Positions 12,044 through 22,149 of a stretch of DNA of 64,000 bases are shown piece by piece. Origin of the DNA: Candidatus Sodalis endolongispinus. GTDB lineage: Bacteria > Pseudomonadota > Gammaproteobacteria > Enterobacterales > Enterobacteriaceae. The position numbers and the translations under genes are program-made. The stretch covers positions 310,001 through 374,000 of the forward strand of contig NZ_JAFJYC010000002.1 of assembly GCF_018777395.1 (NCBI RefSeq), given 5' to 3'. Positions within the stretch are counted from its first letter, which is position 1, and every line of letters starts with the position of its first letter. The notes beneath the pieces were generated by a model, which saw only the letters and a list, made by a program, of their open reading frames with translations, did no database searches and was not told the origin of the DNA.

Positions 12044-12460
12044 ATGGCCAATAATACTCCCCCACGATTACCCGATGAAGCAATGACCGAGATGCAGCGT
12101 TATGTCACCCAGCAGCAGGGCACCGAGCCGCCCTATAGCGGTAAGCTACTGGAAAATAAGCGAACCTGGCAGTACCATTGCCTGGTTTGCCATGCGCCGT
12201 TATTCTACTCAGACAGTAAATACGATTCTGGCTGTGGCTGGCCGAGCTTCTATGAGCCGGTTAGCGACGAGGCTATCCGCTACCTTGAGGGTCACACCCA
12301 CGGTATGCAGCGGGTGGAAATTCGTTGCGGCAACTGCGATGCCCATCTGGGGCATGTGTTTCCCGACGGGCCGCAGCAGCCGAACGGGGCGCGTTTTTGC
12401 GTCAACAGCGCCTCGCTGCGTTTCCGGGACGGCGAAAACGGTGAGGAAATCGCCGGCTGA
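12044..12460 (+). CDS. msrB: Peptide methionine sulfoxide reductase MsrB
   Basis: 138 residues. It reduces methionine-R-sulfoxide in proteins, using thioredoxin as donor. All key residues are present: the zinc ligands Cys46/Cys49 (CLVC) and Cys95/Cys98 (CGNC), the catalytic Cys119 in [11 protein letters not shown], and the conserved GCGWPSF and GHVFPDGP loops. Length and start match E. coli YeaA/MsrB (137 aa). It sits divergent from gapA and 50 bp ahead of yeaC, in the E. coli order, and is probably cotranscribed with yeaC. No defects are seen, in contrast with the broken oxidoreductase yeaE nearby. Confidence 0.96.
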   Translation: MANNTPPRLPDEAMTEMQRYVTQQQGTEPPYSGKLLENKRTWQYHCLVCHAPLFYSDSKYDSGCGWPSFYEPVSDEAIRYLEGHTHGMQRVEIRCGNCDAHLGHVFPDGPQQPNGARFCVNSASLRFRDGENGEEIAG

Positions 12461-12510
12461 CCTCTCGGCTTTATCGATTCAGCTAATTATTCCATATTAA
12501 AGGTTCGGTA

Positions 12511-12783
12511 ATGGATGTTGAAGCGCTACTGGCGACCATGACGCCGGAAATTTATCAGCGGTTAATGACCGCCGTGGAACTGGGCAAATGGCCCGATGGG
12601 GTGGCGTTAACACCGGAGCAGCAAGCCAACTGCCTGCAAATGTTGATGCTGTGGCAATCGCGCCACAATAGTCGCCCGGAGCACATGAGCATCGGTACCG
12701 ACGGCCAAATAACGATGAAGAGTAAGCGCGCCCTGCTGGAAGAATTGAAAAGCGCCACCGTCGAGGTGCTTAAACCCCAGTGA
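12511..12783 (+). CDS. yeaC: YeaC, DUF1315 family protein
   Basis: 90 residues, starting MDVEALLATMTPEIYQRL and carrying the family segments AVELGKWPDG and MLWQSRHN. It is small, acidic and cytosolic, with no signal peptide or membrane segment. The function is unknown in all species. It follows msrB by 50 bp on the same strand, the conserved E. coli order, so cotranscription is likely. The frame is intact and of normal length. Confidence 0.88.
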   Translation: MDVEALLATMTPEIYQRLMTAVELGKWPDGVALTPEQQANCLQMLMLWQSRHNSRPEHMSIGTDGQITMKSKRALLEELKSATVEVLKPQ

Positions 12784-12784
12784 C

Positions 12785-12890
12785 GCCTTACCGCGCAGGA
12801 TGGCTGCGCCTCTGTGCAATGACGTCTTGCCGCATGGGGTGGCTGTACCAAATTCGCATTGATGCCTGTCGCGCAGGGTGGCTGCGCCGG
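12785..12890. repeat. Three degenerate ~39-bp tandem repeats
   Basis: The block beginning CCTTACCGCGCAGGATGGCT at about 12785 recurs in diverged form near 12823 (GTCTTGCCGCATGGGGTGGCT) and near 12863 (TGCCTGTCGCGCAGGGTGGCT). Copies differ at roughly a quarter of positions. They lie between convergent yeaC and pncA. No coding role is apparent. Confidence 0.6.
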
Positions 12891-13030
12891 CCTTAACACG
12901 CTAACGCGCGTGCTTTGCGCATCGCGGTGCAGGGCAAAAAGACGCTGCTCATTGGTGAAACGCGCCACCGCCCGTTCTCGGCATGCTGGGCGGACTGACG
13001 GCACCTAAAATCAGGCGCGCAGTGTCAGGG

Positions 13031-13689
13031 CTAGGCATACCCCTCATCGGTGAGACGGGCGATAAATGCGTCCATTGTCAGCCGTTCGGCACCGCGGCGC
13101 GCCATCTCGTGCAACGCCTCTGCGCTGTCCTGCGGCTGCAGGTTGACGCCTCGGCAACCCTCTGTAAGCACCTCGGTGGCATAGTCTAAGTGCAGGGCAT
13201 CCAGCACGCTGTATTTGACACAATAATCCGTGGCCAAGCCCATCACCGTCAACCGGTCAATCTGCCGCGCGCGCAGCCAGCCGTCGAGGGCGGTTTGCGC
13301 CCGGCGCCCGTTGTCGAAAAAGGTGCTATAGCTGTCGATATGGCGTTGCTCGCCTTTGCGGAATATCGCCGTCACACCCTCGCGGTTCAACCGGGGATGA
13401 AAGTCCGCACCGGCGCTATTCTGCACGCAGTGTACCGGCCACCAGATTTGCGCCAGGCCGTCCAGCATGCCGAGGGTATTGACCGGTTGTCCGGCGTTAA
13501 CGGCAAAGCAGCCGTGCTCCTGCGGATGCCAGTCCTGGCTGGCCACGACGGGGATCCCGCACCGGACGCACAGCGCCAGAGCCGCATTGGCCACCGCGAT
13601 CACCGCGTCCCCCCCGGCACCGCCAGCGCGCCGCCGGCGCAAAAATCCTGTTGTAAATCGACTAACAATAATGCTCTGGCCATGGCCAT
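13031..13689 (-). pseudogene. pncA: Nicotinamidase PncA, frameshift in a G-run
   Basis: The natural start M-AMARALLLVDLQQDFCAGG lies at 13689 (or ATG 13683), with Asp of VDLQQDF as catalytic residue. After ALAVPGG the frame shifts in a run of seven G (near 13607-13613); eight G would restore it. The rest is well conserved down to 13031: VASQDWHP metal ligands, catalytic Cys in MGLATDYCVK, and RGVNLQPQDSAEAL. The intact enzyme deamidates nicotinamide to nicotinate for NAD salvage. Because of the slip, the second half of pncA is now read in the same frame as the upstream ansA. NAD synthase (nadE, 55448-56272) stays intact. Confidence 0.9.
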
Positions 13690-13697
13690 CTCCCGAT

Positions 13698-14703
13698 TCA
13701 TCGTTGCTGCTCAATTCGCCGCGCAGATCCTGTTGCATGAGGTGACGAATAGCCTGGTCGGGCAACGATTGGCTTAGTAAAAAATGCAGCTTGGTCAGGG
13801 CGGCTTCCACCGTCATATCATACCCACTGAGGACGCCGGCGCGGGCTAGGGCGTTGCCGGTAGCATAACCGCCCATATCCACCCGACCGGACAGGCATTG
13901 CGTGAGATTCACCACCACGATACCCCGATCGCCTGCCTGCTTGAGTTCGTTGAGCAGTGCCGGATGCTGTGGCGCATTGCCCACACCATACGAACGCAGG
14001 ATAAGCGCCCGAACCGGCTGGCGTAGAAAGTTACCGACCACATCTGCCGATATGCCGGGGTACAGAGTGACGACGCCCACCGGCTGCGGGGTAATATGGT
14101 GCACGATAAGCGGACCCGCGCCCGCGCCGGCCGGTGAGGGCGTCAGGCGGCGGATATGGATGCCGGCTTCCAGCAGCGGTGGCAAATTAGGCGAGGCGAA
14201 GGCATCGAAGCTATCGGCATGGACCTTGGTTGCGCGATTGCCGCGAAACAAGGTGTTATTAAAAAACAAACCAACCTCATTCACCGGGTAATGGGCAGCC
14301 AGATACAGGGCGTTAAGCAGGTTGATCTGGCCATCGGAACTCAGCGCTTACAGCGGGATCTGCGAGCCGGTGACAATCACCGGCTTATTTAGATTTTCCA
14401 GCATGAAGGACAGCGCCGAAGTGGTAAACGCCATGGTATCCGTCCCGTGCAGGATAACAAAGCCGTCATAGTTGGCGGCGATATCACGGGCTATGGTGTG
14501 CCAATCGTCGGGCGTCATGTCCGACGAATCGATGAGAGGAGCATATTCATGCACGGTAAAATCCGGCATTTCGGGACGGTAAAATTCCGGCATTCGCGCC
14601 AATTGACGCTGCAGATGCCCGGAAACCGGCACATAACCCTTGTCTGAGCGCTGCATACCGATGGTGCCGCCGGTATAGGCAACGTAAATAGATTTTTTTG
14701 CAT
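13698..14703 (-). pseudogene. ansA: L-asparaginase I (cytosolic), frameshift at start plus TAA
   Basis: The family start MQKKSIYVAYTGGTIG should be ATG 14703 followed by C and eight A. Only seven A are present, so the ATG is out of frame with the body. The body itself (KSIYVAYTGGTIGMQRS with catalytic Thr in TGGTIG, LHGTDTMAFTTSALSFM with the second Thr-Asp pair) is open to QIPL, where TAA at 14350-14348 interrupts. It then resumes in frame (SDGQINLLNALY to LRGELSSND). The normal stop is lost, and the frame runs on into pncA. The intact enzyme hydrolyses asparagine to aspartate. Two independent lesions make this a confident pseudogene. Confidence 0.92.
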
Positions 14704-14858
14704 GGTAGCGAAACGTTATGAACAGTAGCGCCAATTATAAGGCGCTTACTAAATAACACCAGTCGCCCGCGGCGGGCGAAAAAAAACGCCCGGCCAAGGT
14801 AGAGCGTTGATTCAGAAGGGCCCGGCGCTAGCGCGCCAGGATGTGCATGGGGCGCCCG

Positions 14859-16712
14859 CTAGCGCAGGGTTTGCTCGCAGGAAAGGCAAAAGGCGTAACG
14901 GTTTTGCGGATCGTTCCAGTTAAAGCCCAGGCCGGCATCCATCTTCAGCCTGTCCACCACCTGGGTGACCGGTGCCGGCAGCCAGGACTGAATCAGGTTC
15001 GGCATAAAGGCATACACCGACGCGCTGGTCTGCGTGAGCAGTAACTCCAACAGGCCTGGTTCATCCAGATACCAGTTCAACTGGTATTGCTTTAACTGCG
15101 CCAGCTCGGCGGCTTTACCCACCGCGTCGTCGAAATCCCCTAACCGATCGACCAGGCCGTTTTGCACCGCATCGCTGCCAATCCAGACATGGCCTTGGCC
15201 GATTTTATCAATCTCCTCGTGGGTCTTGTGGCGGGACTCGGCGACCAGGGTGATAAAGTTACGATAACCGTTTTCAACGTTAAGTTGCATCATCTGAGAG
15301 AATTCCGCCGGCAGCGTTTTGGTCATCGACACATCCGCCAGCGGTGAAGTGGCAACGCCATCTGTGTGGACACCAATACTGTCGAGGGAATTCTCCACGG
15401 TGTTTATCACCCCGAAGATGCCAATCGACCCGGTCAAGGTGCTGGCGCTGGCGATGATGGCATTGGCCGGGGTAGACACCCAATAACCGCCCGAGGCCGC
15501 CATACCGCCCATGGAGACCACCACCGGTTTGCCCGCCGCACGTGCCGCGGCCAGCTCGGAACGAATGACCGCAGAAGCGTTTACGCTGCCGCCAGGGCTG
15601 TTAACCCGGAATACAATGGCTTTGATGTCGGGGTCCAGCCGCGCGTCGCGGATTTGGTCGGCGGTGGTGTCGCCTCCGACCGATCCTGGCGTTTCCGGGC
15701 CGTCGATGATAGCGCCATTGGCGAAGATCACGGCGATTTGCCCGCCCTGTTGCGACGGCGTCACCGGCTGATAATCATAAATACTGATGCCATTAAACGC
15801 TTTGTCACGCTTGTTACAGCCAAACGCTTTAGTCAGCGCCGTGTCAATCGTGGCGCGGGACGCGACTTCATCCACCCATTTGTTATTAAGCGCGAATTGT
15901 GCGTTATTACCCTCGACCGCGCGCAGGCCTGCCAGCATCGCCTGGGCGCCCGGGAACAACTGCTCCGGGGTAGTTTGCCTGTTGGCCGCCACCGTCGACA
16001 GATAGTGTTGCCACAGCTGACCTACCCAGCGGCTATCGGCTTCGCGCGCGTCGTCGGACATATTGTCGCGCAGGAAAGGTTCGACCGCGGATTTATAGGT
16101 GCCAACGCGGAAGATATGGCTGTTGACTTTTAGCTTGTCGAGTAAGGTTTTATAGTAAAGATTATTCGTTGCGATGCCGTGTAAACCCACCGCGCCCTGA
16201 GGCGTGAGATAGATTTTATTGGCATAGCTGGCAAGAAAATATTGCGCCTGACTATAGCTGTCGCCCACGGCATAGATAGGTTTACCGCTATCGCGGAATT
16301 CGCGCAGCGCTTTGCCGATGTACTCCAGCGAGGCTTGATCAGCCCCGGCGAAATCCTTCAACGACAAGACCAGCCCGGTGATATTGGCGTCGTTTTTCGC
16401 CTGACGTATCGTATCCACCACGTTAAACAGCGAATTTTCCTGCAGCCGGTTACTGGAAGCGCCAAGCAATTCGCGGCCGAGTTGACGGAATTTATTATTC
16501 ATGGCTGGCTTGTCCACCACCGTACCGGTCAGATCCATCACCAGCGCGCCTTTTGCCAGCGTGGGCGGCGTGTGACGCATTTGTAAATAGATCCCGACCA
16601 CGACGATGATGAGTACCACCAAAAATACGTTGAGGATAAATTCGCGGATGAAATTCAGTAAACGCCAGCACCATTTGAACGGGCCGGAAATAATTCGCCA
16701 CAATATGCGCAT
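14859..16712 (-). CDS. sppA: Signal peptide peptidase SppA (protease IV)
   Basis: 617 residues, matching the E. coli length of 618. A single N-terminal membrane anchor (FILNVFLVVLIIVVVGIYLQ, about residues 25-45) places the enzyme on the periplasmic face of the inner membrane. The tandem SppA domains carry the Ser/Lys dyad: Lys207 in VGTYKSAVEPF of the N-terminal half and nucleophile Ser407 in GGMAASGGYW of the C-terminal half. It degrades cleaved signal peptides as a tetramer. The gene is intact and is the only undamaged host gene in this window that ends in TAG. It is divergent from ydjA and upstream of ansA, as in E. coli. Confidence 0.96.
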   Translation of the reverse strand: MRILWRIISGPFKWCWRLLNFIREFILNVFLVVLIIVVVGIYLQMRHTPPTLAKGALVMDLTGTVVDKPAMNNKFRQLGRELLGASSNRLQENSLFNVVDTIRQAKNDANITGLVLSLKDFAGADQASLEYIGKALREFRDSGKPIYAVGDSYSQAQYFLASYANKIYLTPQGAVGLHGIATNNLYYKTLLDKLKVNSHIFRVGTYKSAVEPFLRDNMSDDAREADSRWVGQLWQHYLSTVAANRQTTPEQLFPGAQAMLAGLRAVEGNNAQFALNNKWVDEVASRATIDTALTKAFGCNKRDKAFNGISIYDYQPVTPSQQGGQIAVIFANGAIIDGPETPGSVGGDTTADQIRDARLDPDIKAIVFRVNSPGGSVNASAVIRSELAAARAAGKPVVVSMGGMAASGGYWVSTPANAIIASASTLTGSIGIFGVINTVENSLDSIGVHTDGVATSPLADVSMTKTLPAEFSQMMQLNVENGYRNFITLVAESRHKTHEEIDKIGQGHVWIGSDAVQNGLVDRLGDFDDAVGKAAELAQLKQYQLNWYLDEPGLLELLLTQTSASVYAFMPNLIQSWLPAPVTQVVDRLKMDAGLGFNWNDPQNRYAFCLSCEQTLR

Positions 16713-16939
16713 GAGATCTCCAATAAAACTGCGAAGTTCAAAATCATAATATAAAATTTGTCCGGCCGCGCTCTAAAAAACGCTCCAGGTAAATCTTACC
16801 AGCGCGCGTCAGAACCGGTTAGCCCGGGTGGGGGCAAAAAAAAGCCGCCGACCTCTTGCCGCCACTGTCGATAGCAGACTGTTACCGGCCAGAGCACTAT
16901 GATACCGTTAGCGCCATACCTTACATCAGGAGTAAACTC

Positions 16940-17491
16940 ATGGATGCATTGGAACTGTTACTGAATCGCCGTTCTGCTTCCCGGCTAACCGAGCCCGGGC
17001 CGGCCGGGGAAAAGCTGTACCTGCTTTTGCGTGCGGGTATGCGCGCCCCAGACCATGGTGCCCTGTAGCCGTGGCGTTTTATCATCATCGAAGGCGCAGG
17101 CCTCACCCGTTTTAGCGAGTTACTCGGTCAGTCGGCGATTAACGCCGGGATGGATCAAAAGGGAATTGAAAAAGCGCAACAGGCGCCGTTTCGTGCGCCG
17201 CTGATTATCGCGGTCGTGGCCTATTGCGATAGCCAAAGCAATGTACCGCGCTGGGAGCAGCTGGTTTCCGCCGGCTGCGCGGTACACGCCATGCAAATGG
17301 CGGCGCTGGCCCAAGGGTTCAACGGTATTTGGCGCACCGGCCTGTGGACCTCCCAGCCGGATGTGCGCGCCGCATTCGGCTGTCGCGAACAAGATGAGAT
17401 TGTCGGCTTCCTCTATCTTGGGACCCCACAGCTGAAAGCCAGCACCACGCTTTTGCCACCCGATACTGACGCTTACGTGCGCCGCTTCTGA
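16940..17491 (+). pseudogene. ydjA: YdjA nitroreductase-family oxidoreductase, in-frame TAG
   Basis: The start [19 protein letters not shown] at ATG 16940 follows CAGGAG. The frame covers 183 codons with the family's FMN-binding pieces RRSASRL, GMRAPDH, PWRFIII and [16 protein letters not shown] at 17066-17068 replaces the glutamine of the E. coli sequence (DHKSMQPWHF). No other lesion is visible and the downstream part is in the same frame to TGA 17489. YdjA is a small minimal-fold flavoprotein that reduces nitro compounds in vitro. Without readthrough only 42 residues would be made. Confidence 0.9.
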
Positions 17492-18272
17492 TTGGCCGAC
17501 GCGAGCTGTTATCTCTGCAATGCTGTGGAACACAACGTGTTTATGCACTCTTAAGCGAATTTATGCGCAGTAAAGAGGATTTTTGTTGACCTTTTTGGTT
17601 ACACGGCGGACTTAGTCATCGTGTAATGTCACCTGTTTCCCCGTGGTTTTTTTGTCGCGTTTATTTTTGGTAGCCCAGTTGGATGCGAAAATCACCACGG
17701 TATCGGGTGAACAAATGAAGATGTGCAAGGGCGTTACTCATTTCCCAAACGGTGATGGCTATAGCAAAGGAACCAAAGCTTTTATTGAGGGTAAAACCTA
17801 CCCTTCAGTCCGTGCTGCAGGATACAGTGGAAAGCACGTCAGGCAGTCTAAAAGAACCTCAACGTTGTTTCCCGGAAAGATAAAAGGGTGTTCAAAGGCG
17901 CTCTTAATAAGCGCGAGGGCCCCTCAGCGCCAATGGGGGAAGTATTTATGGAGTTCCCATTTAATGGTCATTTTTAGTCATTCCAGACTCTTTTTTGCAG
18001 AATAAAATCATCATGGTTATTTGGCCCTCATTCCACGGGGCTGACCCGAGAGGGTGAGGCGCATCTGACACTCTGTCAGTCAGTGTTTTTTGTATTTAGC
18101 AACGCGCCGGGACAGCGCAAACATCCGTGGACTCCCACTCACCCGGACGCGGTGTGCCCTGCGCAGGTCGCGATGTGTCTCACAGCAAGTGATGAAGGCG
18201 CAGCGCCGGTAGGCGTAAAATGCTATGCTGATGCGTTAAAACAGATGCTAACCTTGGCTGTACACCTCACAC
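17492..18272. other. Segment replacing selD; one unrecognised ORF
   Basis: E. coli has selD (selenophosphate synthase) between ydjA and topB; no trace of it is visible here. Instead there are 780 bp of lower GC. The frame 17643-18005 (120 codons) contains a more protein-like inner part from ATG 17715 (MKMCKGVTHFPNGDGYSKGT, then AFIEGKTYPSVRAAGYSGKH). I do not recognise it. Related-looking short frames continue in other phases up to 18010, suggesting a decayed foreign gene, perhaps phage-derived (inference). The last 100 bp should contain the topB promoter. Confidence 0.45.
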
Positions 18273-20228
18273 ATGCAGTTGTTTATTGCCGAAAAACCCA
18301 GTCTGGCCCGCGCGATCGCCGATGTTTTGCCACAGCCCCATCGGCGGGGCGATGGCTATATTGCCTGCGGTCCTGATCACGTGGTGACCTGGTGTATTGG
18401 TCATCTGTTGGAGCAGGCGCAGCCTGATGTCTATGATGGTCGTTATGCCCGCTGGTCGCTGGCGGATTTGCCTATTATCCCGGAAAAATGGCGGCTGCAG
18501 CCGCGGCCCTCGGTGCAAAAACAACTGAAGGTGATTAACACGCTGCTGGCAAAGTCTGAACAGGTTATTCACGCCGGTGACCCGGATCGCGAAGGGCAAT
18601 TGCTGGTGGATGAAGTGTTGGATTATCTGGCGCTTGACGAAGTTAAACGCCGGGGCGCCAAGCGCTGTCTGGTCAATGATCTCAATCCCCAGGCGGTGAG
18701 TAAAGCGGTGAGCCGCCTGCGGGATAATATCGAGTTTGTGCCGCTGTGCGTGTCGGCGCTGGCGCGTGCCCGTGCCGACTGGCTATACGGTATCAACATG
18801 ACCCGCGCTTACACCTTGATAGGCCGGAACGCCGGCTATCAGGGCGTTTTATCGGTGGGAAGGGTGCAGACGCCGGTGCTGGGCCTGGTGGTCAAGCGTG
18901 ATGAAGAAATTGAACATTTCGTACCCAAAGCTTATTTTGAAGTCAAAGCACATATCGTGACACCGTCCCAGGCGCATTTTACGGCACTGTGGGTGCCGAG
19001 CGACGCCTGTGACAGCTGGCAGGATGAGGAAGGGCGCTTGCTGCATCGCCCGCTGGCGGAACATGTCGTTGCCCGTATTACCGGCCAGCCGGCGCACGTC
19101 ACGCTATATCAAGACAAGCGGGAGTCGGAGGCAGCGCCGCAGCCGTTTTCGCTGTCGACGCTGCAAATAGAGGCCGCCAAACGCTTCGGACTGAGCGCGC
19201 AGCAGGTGCTTGATACCTGCCAGCGGCTGTATGAAACCCATAAGCTCATCACCTATCCCCGCTCTGATTGCCGTTATTTGCCAGAGGAGCATTTCGCCGG
19301 GCGTCAGGCGGTGTTTGCCGCCATTGCCGCGCATCAGCCCGGTCTGATGACGCAGGGTCAACTGGATACCGACCAGCGCAACCGCTGCTGGAATGATAAA
19401 AAGGTGGATGCCCATCACGCTATTATTCCTACCGCCCGCGCCAGCCGCGCGACGCTTAACGACAGCGAGCAGAAAATTTATGCTCTGGTGGCGCGTCAGT
19501 ATCTCATGCAGTTCTGTGCTGACGCGGTGTTTCGCCGCTGCACTATCGAGCTGGATATTGCCGGGGGCAAATTCGTCGCCCGGGCCCGTTTCCTCGCCGA
19601 GGCCGGTTGGCTCCCTCTGTTGGGCGCGAAAGAGCGGGATGAGGAAGACGAAGGCACGCCGTTGCCGGTGGTCGCCGAAGGGGATGCGCTGCTTTGCGAG
19701 CGCGGCGAGGTGGTAGCGCGCGAAACACAGCCGCCGCGGCCGTTTACCGACGCCAGCCTGTTGTCGGCCATGACCGGCATTGCCCGTTTTGTACAAGATA
19801 AAGCGCTGAAGAAAATTTTGCGCGCCACCGACGGCCTGGGCACCGAAGCGACGCGCGCCGGCATTATCGAGTTATTGTTCAAGCGCGGTTTTTTATTCAA
19901 ACAAGGGCGTTACATCCACGCCAGCGACACCGGCCGCGGTTTGATCCATGCGCTGCCGCCGAGCGCCGCCAGCCCGGACATGACCGCGCAGTGGGAGGCG
20001 TCATTAACCCAGATAAGTGAGAAGCAGTGCCGCTATCAGGACTTTATGCAGCCGTTGACGCAAACGCTGCAGCAGCTTATTCAGCAGGTACGCCAGCAGC
20101 CCGCGCCTTCATCGCTGCGGGGGCTGCCGCCGGCGAGTGAAAAACCGGCGGTCAAGCGTGCGCGGCGTAAGCGTCAACCCCCGGCGTCCCCCGCCAGCCC
20201 ACGTCCACCGGCCGGGAGTGCGGCTTAA
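18273..20228 (+). CDS. topB: DNA topoisomerase III
   Basis: 651 residues against 653 in E. coli. The N-terminal Toprim domain ([20 protein letters not shown] and the acidic [16 protein letters not shown]) is followed by the type IA core with active-site Tyr328 in [15 protein letters not shown]. The basic C-terminal tail ([19 protein letters not shown]) contacts DNA. The enzyme passes single strands and decatenates replication intermediates with RecQ. The start is the first Met of the conserved sequence, with no better candidate upstream. The gene is intact. Upstream, selD is missing; downstream lie convergent nudG and xthA. Confidence 0.96.
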   Translation: MQLFIAEKPSLARAIADVLPQPHRRGDGYIACGPDHVVTWCIGHLLEQAQPDVYDGRYARWSLADLPIIPEKWRLQPRPSVQKQLKVINTLLAKSEQVIHAGDPDREGQLLVDEVLDYLALDEVKRRGAKRCLVNDLNPQAVSKAVSRLRDNIEFVPLCVSALARARADWLYGINMTRAYTLIGRNAGYQGVLSVGRVQTPVLGLVVKRDEEIEHFVPKAYFEVKAHIVTPSQAHFTALWVPSDACDSWQDEEGRLLHRPLAEHVVARITGQPAHVTLYQDKRESEAAPQPFSLSTLQIEAAKRFGLSAQQVLDTCQRLYETHKLITYPRSDCRYLPEEHFAGRQAVFAAIAAHQPGLMTQGQLDTDQRNRCWNDKKVDAHHAIIPTARASRATLNDSEQKIYALVARQYLMQFCADAVFRRCTIELDIAGGKFVARARFLAEAGWLPLLGAKERDEEDEGTPLPVVAEGDALLCERGEVVARETQPPRPFTDASLLSAMTGIARFVQDKALKKILRATDGLGTEATRAGIIELLFKRGFLFKQGRYIHASDTGRGLIHALPPSAASPDMTAQWEASLTQISEKQCRYQDFMQPLTQTLQQLIQQVRQQPAPSSLRGLPPASEKPAVKRARRKRQPPASPASPRPPAGSAA

Positions 20229-20393
20229 CCTTCCAAGCGGGGGACAACACCGCTCAGAGGCTAAGAGGTGGCCGCGACAGGGGTAGTCAGTACCGATAAG
20301 GCAAGTCCACGCGTGTGATGGCGAGTCCGCGTGCGTTATCAGGGTGACGTGGCTGGCGTTTGTTATCGATAGAGTGCGGCTAACCGCGTGCTC

Positions 20394-20825
20394 TCAGGGC
20401 GCGTCGACAAGGGTATCATCCCCGCGCGCATTTTGGGCTATCAACGCTTGGATGAGAGGGGCATCCGACGGCGCCAGCGGCATCATGAGCGCGTTAATGG
20501 GCGAAAGCCACAGGCAGTCACTGTGACAGTGTAACAGTGACTCGCCGCTAAAGTCTGTAACCCGCCAGCCATAAAGCACAATTTCCCGCGTCCCGACCAC
20601 ATGGCGTTGACTGGCGACAAACGTGCCAATATGGGCGCGGAGGGATAATTCTTCAAACAGCTCACGCCTGAGCGCCTGGGGCTGCGTTTCCCCCGGCTCG
20701 ACTTTCCCTCCGGGGAGCTCCCATAACCCCGGCTGGTCGCGGCTATCGTCGCGCCGGGCCAGCAGCAGGGCGCCATTACGCAGGATAAGACCCGCGACGA
20801 TCGTAAGCGGTTGCAAGGCAGTCAC
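20394..20825 (-). CDS. nudG: Nudix hydrolase, CTP/5-methyl-dCTP pyrophosphatase type
   Basis: 143 residues from GTG 20825, which overlaps the TGA of xthA (G-TGA) and has GGCGGA at suitable distance. An ATG at 20843 is in frame but lies inside xthA. The Nudix box is complete: [23 protein letters not shown], with the REL-x-EE metal-binding core at about residues 45-65. In E. coli NudG hydrolyses oxidised or methylated pyrimidine nucleoside triphosphates to monophosphates, sanitising the nucleotide pool. Overlap with xthA suggests a two-gene DNA-protection operon. The C-terminal part ([16 protein letters not shown]) resembles NudG (LAPADIPLLEAFM). Confidence 0.85.
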   Translation of the reverse strand: MTALQPLTIVAGLILRNGALLLARRDDSRDQPGLWELPGGKVEPGETQPQALRRELFEELSLRAHIGTFVASQRHVVGTREIVLYGWRVTDFSGESLLHCHSDCLWLSPINALMMPLAPSDAPLIQALIAQNARGDDTLVDAP

Positions 20826-21628
20826 AAAGCGAAATCCGCCCACACCGGTGCGTGATCGGACGGTTTGTCCATGGAGCGAATGGCGTAATCGATGCCGGTC
20901 GCGCGGACGGACGCCGCCAGTGGCCGCGAGGCCAGCAGCAGGTCGATGCGCAGGCCTCGGTTTTCATCAAAGCCGCGCGAGCGATAGTCAAACCAAGAGT
21001 AGCGACTATCGTCGGTCGGGTTGGCCTGGCGGTAAGTGTCTACCAGACCCCATGCCAGCAGGTGTTCCATCCATGCCCGCTCCTCCGGCAAAAATGAGCA
21101 CTTCCCGGTACGAAGCCAGCGTTTACGGCTCTCTTCGCCGATTCCGATATCCAGATCGGTGGGGCTGATATTCATATCTCCCATAATCAGCAGCAGGGAT
21201 TCGCCATGGTGGCTTTGCTCCACATAGGCCTGCAAATCGCGGTAGAAACGCGCTTTAGCCGGAAATTTAACCGGATGGTCACGGCTTTCGCCTTGGGGAA
21301 AGTAGCCGTTAACCACCGTCAACACGCCTTTCTGTGTAAGGAAATCAGCCATGATAATGCGGCGTTGCGCCTCTGCGTCGTCGGTAGTAAAACCGCGGCG
21401 GACGGCCAAGGGTTTCTCGCGGCTAAGCAGCGCCACGCCGTAGTGTCCCTTCTGGCCGTGATAATAGACATGGTAACCGTGGCGCGACACCTCTTCGAGA
21501 GGGAACATATCGTCGTGAACTTTGGTTTCCTGCAGACCGATGACGTCCGGCTGTAGCGTCGTGATAATGGCTTCAAGCTGATGCGGGCGGGCACGTAGCC
21601 CGTTGATATTGAATGAAACAAACTTCAT
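20822..21628 (-). CDS. xthA: Exonuclease III
   Basis: 268 residues, [20 protein letters not shown] to [11 protein letters not shown]. All catalytic landmarks of the EEP/AP-endonuclease fold are present: Asn in FNING, Glu in LQETKVHDD, Asp/Asn in [16 protein letters not shown], and Asp-His in PSDHAPVW. It incises DNA at abasic sites and digests duplex DNA 3' to 5' in base-excision repair. The gene is intact, of normal length, and overlaps nudG at its end. Confidence 0.97.
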   Translation of the reverse strand: MKFVSFNINGLRARPHQLEAIITTLQPDVIGLQETKVHDDMFPLEEVSRHGYHVYYHGQKGHYGVALLSREKPLAVRRGFTTDDAEAQRRIIMADFLTQKGVLTVVNGYFPQGESRDHPVKFPAKARFYRDLQAYVEQSHHGESLLLIMGDMNISPTDLDIGIGEESRKRWLRTGKCSFLPEERAWMEHLLAWGLVDTYRQANPTDDSRYSWFDYRSRGFDENRGLRIDLLLASRPLAASVRATGIDYAIRSMDKPSDHAPVWADFAL

Positions 21629-21909
21629 TTTTTGCGCCAGGTGAGAGTATTTCGGCCGATGTTAGCAGAAACCGCTGGCTAAGGAAACGCGCGTCAATCG
21701 TCCCACGGCTCGGGAGAATGGTCAGCGGGAAGTGTATTGGGAGGCTGGTGCGGGAAGGATGATTCGGCGCGTTGCGCCTCACCCTTCGGGCCGATGCTGC
21801 GCATCGTTGTCTCGCGCTGATCGACGCGAAACTGGGTCGAAGGTTCTCACGGTCCCCGCGAAGAACAGGGAAGCCGAGGTGCGTCGTATGAACAGGGGGT
21901 TTATTCAGA

Positions 21910-21994
<85 letters not shown>

Positions 21995-22149
21995 TGAGCG
22001 AAAACATGCAATAACGCGTCAAGCGGGGCGCATCATATTAAATAAAGCGCTAACGCGCGCGGCCCGATTCTTTTGCCGCTTTTTTCTCCACTCGTGCACA
22101 AAATCACCCCAGCGACGGCGGGCTCGCAGCAGGCGGCCCGGGCGCGGCC

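Noticed and set aside
14760..14800. GC-rich palindrome next to eight A, considered a terminator
   Set aside because: On the minus strand the T-run precedes rather than follows the hairpin, and no stem directly before the T-run was found.
15366..16133. 255-codon plus-strand frame
   Set aside because: It lies entirely opposite the intact sppA coding sequence and has arginine- and histidine-rich chance composition.
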